Positions 7,898 to 10,410 of a stretch of DNA of 10,410 nt are shown here, in pieces. Numbering within the stretch: position 1 is the stretch's first letter; each line of letters opens with the position of its first letter. The stretch is from NCBI GenBank assembly GCA_937901455.1, contig CALDIA010000043.1, forward strand, positions 1 to 10,410. The letters are read 5' to 3'. Origin of the DNA: an uncultured Bacteroidales bacterium (GTDB lineage Bacteria > Bacteroidota > Bacteroidia > Bacteroidales > WCHB1-69). The notes below the pieces were generated by a model. It saw only the letters and a program-made list of their open reading frames with translations, searched no databases and was not told the origin of the DNA. Both the position numbers and the translations under genes were made by a program.

Positions 7898-8544
7898 TAC
7901 AAAAGGTTCAACAAATCCAGAGGATGTTCGATGAAACAGGTAGCGCCGGCGCTCTCCATCTCGGTGCGAGGTCGGTAGCCCCAGAGTACGCCTACGGGTT
8001 TCACGCCGGCGGCACGGGCAGTTTGGATGTCCACACCCGTGTCACCCAGATAGAGGGTCTCTTCGGGGGTACATTGGGTGGCCTCGAGGATGTCATAAAC
8101 AACCTGCGGATCAGGCTTTACGGGGATGCCAGGGCGTTGGCCTAACAATACGTCAAAGGCGACTTCCGGGAAGAAGGTGGCAAAGAGTTCTGGCAGCGCC
8201 TCCTGTACCTTGTTGGTGGCTACCGCAATCTTGATGTTCCGTTGCTTTAAGGTTCGAGCCAGATATAGGATGCCGTCATATGGGGCGGTTCTGTCGGACA
8301 TGTGGAGGGTATAGTGGTCCAGGAATTCTTGTAAGCAGGTGTCGAACAATGTTTTGTCGGGGAACACGCCTGGCAGGATGCGTTCTATCAGCTTGGGCAT
8401 GCCATTGCCCACAAAATACTTGTAGGCATCAGCAGTATAGGTGGGGAAATGATGCTTCTCCAGCATATAATTGGCCGAGTCTGCTAAATCCTGCAGCGTG
8501 TTCAGCAGTGTGCCGTCAAGGTCGAAGATTACTAAGCGGATCAT
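7897..8544 (-). CDS. HAD-superfamily phosphatase (Gph/MupP-like)
   Basis: 215 residues, the usual size of Gph-type HAD hydrolases with a helical cap. Motif I is FDLDGTLLNT (7-16) with nucleophile Asp8 and Asp10. The cap covers about 15-85. Motif II is VATNK with Thr110, motif III Lys143 in PVKPDP, and motif IV GDTGVD (167-172; Asp168, Asp172). All catalytic residues are intact, so it is probably an active small-molecule phosphatase. By similarity alone it would be called phosphoglycolate phosphatase. The adjoining AmgK-like kinase makes an amino-sugar phosphatase such as MupP (MurNAc-6-phosphate phosphatase, also long annotated as Gph) an equally reasonable candidate; sequence alone does not decide. 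Its ATG overlaps the rfbC stop (ATGA) and its TAA overlaps the next start by one base, so it is translationally coupled on both sides. Confidence 0.88.
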   Translation of the reverse strand: MIRLVIFDLDGTLLNTLQDLADSANYMLEKHHFPTYTADAYKYFVGNGMPKLIERILPGVFPDKTLFDTCLQEFLDHYTLHMSDRTAPYDGILYLARTLKQRNIKIAVATNKVQEALPELFATFFPEVAFDVLLGQRPGIPVKPDPQVVYDILEATQCTPEETLYLGDTGVDIQTARAAGVKPVGVLWGYRPRTEMESAGATCFIEHPLDLLNLL

Positions 8545-9104
8545 TTTTTGTAGAGTTTGTAGTCGAATGGGGTGTCGAAAGTGGCAAAGTCGGCGCCGAG
8601 GAGATCCTTTTCGGAAATGATAGGGTTGGAAACCTGCCAGTCGATGTGGAGGTCGGGATCATCGAAGCGGATGCTGCTTTCGGAATCTTTGTTATAAAAG
8701 TCTGAACATTTATAGGCAAATATGGTGTTATCCTCGAGGGCGGCGAAGCCGTGGGCAAAGCCGGCGGGCAGAAAGAACTGCACAAAGTTGTCGGCGGTAA
8801 GTAATACGCTGTGGTATTGGCCGTAGGTGGGACTGCCCTTGCGAATGTCGAGGGCAAAGTCGAGGGCTGCGCCGTGAATTACACGCACGAGTTTGGCTTG
8901 GGCGTATGGCGGGCATTGGAAGTGAAGACCGCGCACGACCCCCTTTTGGGAGCACGACTGGTTGTCTTGCACGAAGATTTCCGTGATACCAGCCTCTCGC
9001 CAAGCCTTTTGATTATAGCTTTCAAAGAAATAGCCGCGGGCATCCTGGAACACTTTGGGATGCAGGATGAGCAAGCCATTGAGGGGTGTTTTCTCTATTT
9101 CCAT
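8541..9104 (-). CDS. rfbC: dTDP-4-dehydrorhamnose 3,5-epimerase
   Basis: 187 residues, normal for RmlC/RfbC. This cupin enzyme epimerises C3 and C5 of dTDP-4-keto-6-deoxyglucose, the third step of dTDP-L-rhamnose synthesis for surface polysaccharides. Visible landmarks are DARGYFFESYN (21-31), VVRGLHFQ (56-63) with catalytic His61 and substrate-binding Arg58, Lys71 in AQAKLVRV, the FLPAGFAHGF cupin strand (111-120), catalytic Tyr131 and FDDPDLHIDW (147-156). It stands alone: rfbA, rfbB and rfbD are not in the window. The ATG at 9102-9104 gives the family-typical MEIEKTPLNGLLIL start and lies about 14 nt behind the predicted transcription start. It is the first gene of the minus-strand operon, ending in an ATGA overlap with the phosphatase gene. 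Confidence 0.95.
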   Translation of the reverse strand: MEIEKTPLNGLLILHPKVFQDARGYFFESYNQKAWREAGITEIFVQDNQSCSQKGVVRGLHFQCPPYAQAKLVRVIHGAALDFALDIRKGSPTYGQYHSVLLTADNFVQFFLPAGFAHGFAALEDNTIFAYKCSDFYNKDSESSIRFDDPDLHIDWQVSNPIISEKDLLGADFATFDTPFDYKLYKK

Positions 9105-9124
9105 ACATTAAAAATTGCAGGGTG

Positions 9125-9132
9125 CAAAGGTA
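9125..9132 (-). promoter_or_regulatory. Predicted -7 promoter element for the rfbC operon
   Basis: The minus strand reads TACCTTTG, an exact match to TAnnTTTG. A start near 9118 would leave a leader of about 14 nt before rfbC. No TTTG -33 box is evident; the corresponding region is the T-rich stretch belonging to the hairpin just upstream. It probably drives rfbC, the phosphatase, the kinase/RapZ fusion and rlmN. Confidence 0.6.
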
Positions 9133-9145
9133 ATAAAAATGTGAG

Positions 9146-9175
9146 AAAAATCCGCACACCTCCCCGGCGTGCGGA
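9146..9175 (-). terminator. Terminator-like hairpin upstream of the rfbC promoter
   Basis: Read on the minus strand, a 7-bp perfect stem (TCCGCAC at 9169-9175 with GTGCGGA at 9151-9157, 11-nt loop) is followed directly by TTTTT (9146-9150), the form of an intrinsic terminator. On the plus strand there is no T-run after the stem. No minus-strand gene is visible upstream for it to terminate, so it may end antisense or leader transcription arriving from the gmhA side and insulate the rfbC promoter. Confidence 0.5.
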
Positions 9176-9184
9176 ATGATGTCC

Positions 9185-9196
9185 ATGTGGCCACAT
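9185..9196. promoter_or_regulatory. 12-bp perfect palindrome, possible operator
   Basis: ATGTGGCCACAT is identical on both strands. It sits in the divergent intergenic region, about 53 bp upstream of the rfbC -7 element and about 100 bp upstream of the gmhA -7 element. It could bind a dimeric regulator, but there is no second copy and no known motif that I recognise, so the call is tentative. Confidence 0.25.
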
Positions 9197-9296
9197 TCGC
9201 TACGCACCCACGCAGGCAGAACAACTTGTTGCCATTAAAAATACGGATTTTGAATAATAAAAATCTGTTGTCACTCCACCGTCTCCATTTTTTCCG

Positions 9297-9304
9297 TAAC
9301 TTTG
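9297..9304 (+). promoter_or_regulatory. Predicted -7 promoter element for gmhA
   Basis: TAACTTTG matches TAnnTTTG exactly. Transcription would begin near 9311, leaving about 17 nt before the gmhA ATG at 9328. No clear -33 TTTG lies at the expected distance; the nearest candidate, GTTG at 9267-9270, is too far upstream. This promoter position argues against translation beginning further upstream than 9328. Confidence 0.6.
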
Positions 9305-9327
9305 CGCCCCAGAAACACCATTATAAA

Positions 9328-9915
9328 ATGACAGACAGAATTATCCTCTCCATCGAAGAGAGTATTCAGGTTAAACAGCTGATATTACAAGATATAGCTT
9401 TTGTTGAAAAAATAGAGACCATTGCTGATTTGATGTGCACCTCTTTGCACAATCAGGGCAAGATTCACTTCTGCGGCAATGGCGGCAGTGCAGCCGATGC
9501 CCAACATCTGGCTGCGGAACTCTCCGGACGCTTCTATTTCGATCGCCCACCCTTGAACGCCGAGGCATTGCATTGCAACACCTCCTATCTGACTGCTGTG
9601 GGCAACGATTACGGCTATGAGTACATCTTCTCCCGACTGCTCGCTGGAACCGGTCATGCGGGTGATGTACTGGTCGGTATCTCTACCTCCGGAAACTCCC
9701 AAAACATCGTCAATGCATTTGAAAAAGCCCGTGAGATGGGCATCAAGACCGTGGCAATGACTGGCCATGACGGTGGCAAAATGAAAGACCTCTCCGACCT
9801 CTGCTTCAATGTGCCATCGACCGATACCCCCCGTATCCAAGAAGCCCATATCATGGTGGGTCATATCATCTGTGAACTTATTGAGACAACTTTGTTCGGA
9901 CATCTAAAAAAGTAA
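9328..9915 (+). CDS. gmhA: Sedoheptulose-7-phosphate isomerase
   Basis: 195 residues from the ATG at 9328, close to E. coli GmhA (192). An open frame extends to an ATG at 9169, but that codon lies upstream of the predicted promoter and would add 53 non-family residues. GmhA converts sedoheptulose 7-phosphate to D-glycero-D-manno-heptose 7-phosphate, the first step towards ADP- or GDP-heptose for lipopolysaccharide core, S-layer or capsule glycans. The single SIS domain shows FCGNGGSAADAQHLAAELSG (48-67) and STSGNSQN (119-126). The zinc and active-site residues of the family are present as His60, Glu64, Gln171 and His179 (in RIQEAHIMVGH). No other heptose-pathway gene is in the window. A related SIS sugar-phosphate isomerase is the only realistic alternative. 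The PAS gene follows after 19 bp, so they are probably co-transcribed. Confidence 0.93.
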   Translation: MTDRIILSIEESIQVKQLILQDIAFVEKIETIADLMCTSLHNQGKIHFCGNGGSAADAQHLAAELSGRFYFDRPPLNAEALHCNTSYLTAVGNDYGYEYIFSRLLAGTGHAGDVLVGISTSGNSQNIVNAFEKAREMGIKTVAMTGHDGGKMKDLSDLCFNVPSTDTPRIQEAHIMVGHIICELIETTLFGHLKK

Positions 9916-9934
9916 TAAACTATAATTTTTTATC

Positions 9935-10273
9935 ATGCTTGATTATTTCAACGAAGTTCCCTATTCCGTTACTATCTGCAATAAAGAAGGCATAATTCTG
10001 GAAATGAACGATATGGCGGTGAATGTGCTGAGCCACGGCCAGCAGATTATCGGCCAGAACCTCCTCGACTGCCACCCGGAACCCGCCCGCACCAAGCTGG
10101 CGGAGATGCTGAAAAACCACAACGTGAACGCCTATACTATCGAGAAGAACGGTGTCAAGAAGTTAGTCTATCAGTCGCCCTGGTTCCAGAATGGTGAGTT
10201 TGCGGGCTACATCGAACTCTCGATGCCCATCCCGATGGAGATGCCGCATTATGTGCGGAAGCCGAAGGAGTGA
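9935..10273 (+). CDS. Small single-domain PAS protein
   Basis: 112 residues that form essentially one PAS domain: PYSVTICNKEGIILEMNDMA (9-28) is the usual first strand pair and helix entry, NLLDCHPEPARTKLAEMLKN (42-61) the helical middle, and VNAYTIEKNGVKKLVYQSPW followed by FAGYIELSMPIP the C-terminal sheet. It has no kinase, GGDEF, helix-turn-helix or transmembrane region. The DCHPEPAR segment with its Cys-His resembles PAS domains found with DUF438/hemerythrin-like proteins, so ligand or redox sensing is possible but not shown. The ATG follows an AT-rich spacer, without Shine-Dalgarno, 19 bp after gmhA. The C-terminus (HYVRKPKE) is short and basic. A protein this small presumably signals by binding a partner or a small ligand. 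Confidence 0.82.
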   Translation: MLDYFNEVPYSVTICNKEGIILEMNDMAVNVLSHGQQIIGQNLLDCHPEPARTKLAEMLKNHNVNAYTIEKNGVKKLVYQSPWFQNGEFAGYIELSMPIPMEMPHYVRKPKE

Positions 10274-10336
10274 GAAAACGGATGGCGGGTGGGATTTGTT
10301 CGCGCACCCGATACTGTTGATTTGTTGCACTGTTGA
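10274..10336. other. Convergent intergenic gap
   Basis: The 63 bases between the PAS stop and the partial minus-strand gene contain one weak hairpin (CGGGTG at 10286-10291 with CACCCG at 10305-10310, 13-nt loop, no T-run on either side) and the first copy of a 10-bp direct repeat, ACTGTTGATT (10313-10322 and 10329-10338). The second copy runs into the stop codon of the minus-strand gene. A bidirectional terminator is possible but weakly supported. Confidence 0.35.
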
Positions 10337-10410
10337 TTAGTAGAACTCATGGGGCGTGTGGATGTGTACGGAGGAGAGGGCCTCGTAGGGGATGAAGTCG
10401 GTGTTGTGGT
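10337..10410 (-). CDS. C-terminal end of an unidentified protein, running off the right edge
   Basis: Reading leftward from the window edge, one minus-strand frame is open for 23 codons and stops at TAA (10337-10339). The encoded end contains IPYEALSSVHIHTPHEFY. Third positions are almost all C or G, as in the neighbouring genes, and the peptide composition is ordinary, so it is probably a real gene converging on the PAS gene. I do not recognise the family; the repeated histidines are notable but too little is visible for a functional call. Confidence 0.5.
   Translation of the reverse strand, partial: HNTDFIPYEALSSVHIHTPHEFY

Noticed and set aside
9169..9327. 53-residue N-terminal extension of GmhA
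   Set aside because: The family length fits the ATG at 9328, and the predicted promoter at 9297-9304 lies inside the extension.
10286..10310. Hairpin after the PAS gene as an intrinsic terminator
   Set aside because: The stem is six base pairs with a 13-nt loop and no T-run on either strand, so I list it only as part of the gap.
1..10410. CRISPR array, insertion sequence, tRNA or rRNA gene, phage or defence system
   Set aside because: I saw no regularly spaced repeats, terminal inverted repeats, transposase motifs or RNA-gene signatures; coding density is high and gene content is housekeeping.

Overview
The window looks like chromosomal DNA from an anaerobic member of the Bacteroidota, most likely Bacteroidales. 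Four things point there: a DUF2723 membrane protein, a kinase fused to a RapZ C-terminal domain, AT-rich start regions with no Shine-Dalgarno sequence, and three matches to the Bacteroides-type -7 promoter element TAnnTTTG, each just upstream of a gene. Everything seen is housekeeping or envelope-related. I see no insertion sequence, phage gene, tRNA, rRNA or CRISPR array.

Left block, plus strand, 1-4115: the C-terminal ~977 residues of a DUF2723 (TMEM260-like, putative protein O-mannosyltransferase) membrane protein whose N-terminus lies outside the window, then elbB (DJ-1/PfpI family), then aroK (shikimate kinase). The spacings (17 bp, then a TAATG overlap) suggest one transcript. aroK converges on a minus-strand aspartate-type aminotransferase gene (aspC, 4108-5340), and the two coding regions overlap by 8 bp.

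Middle block, minus strand, read from 9104 down to 5413: rfbC (dTDP-4-dehydrorhamnose 3,5-epimerase), a HAD phosphatase, an APH-fold sugar-kinase-like protein fused to a RapZ C-terminal domain, and rlmN. Junctions are ATGA (4-bp overlap), TAATG (1-bp overlap) and 7 bp, so this is probably one translationally coupled operon driven from a promoter at about 9125-9132. The phosphatase plus kinase/RapZ pair resembles the MupP/AmgK amino-sugar recycling pair with an added GlcN6P-sensor-like domain. This is the most interesting biology in the window.

Right block: a 223-bp divergent intergenic region holds two promoter elements, a terminator-like hairpin and a 12-bp palindrome. Then come gmhA (sedoheptulose-7-phosphate isomerase, plus strand), a small single-domain PAS protein (plus strand) and the last 23 codons of an unidentified minus-strand gene running off the right edge. 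rfbC and gmhA both make precursors of surface polysaccharide, so the divergent promoter region sits between two envelope-sugar genes.
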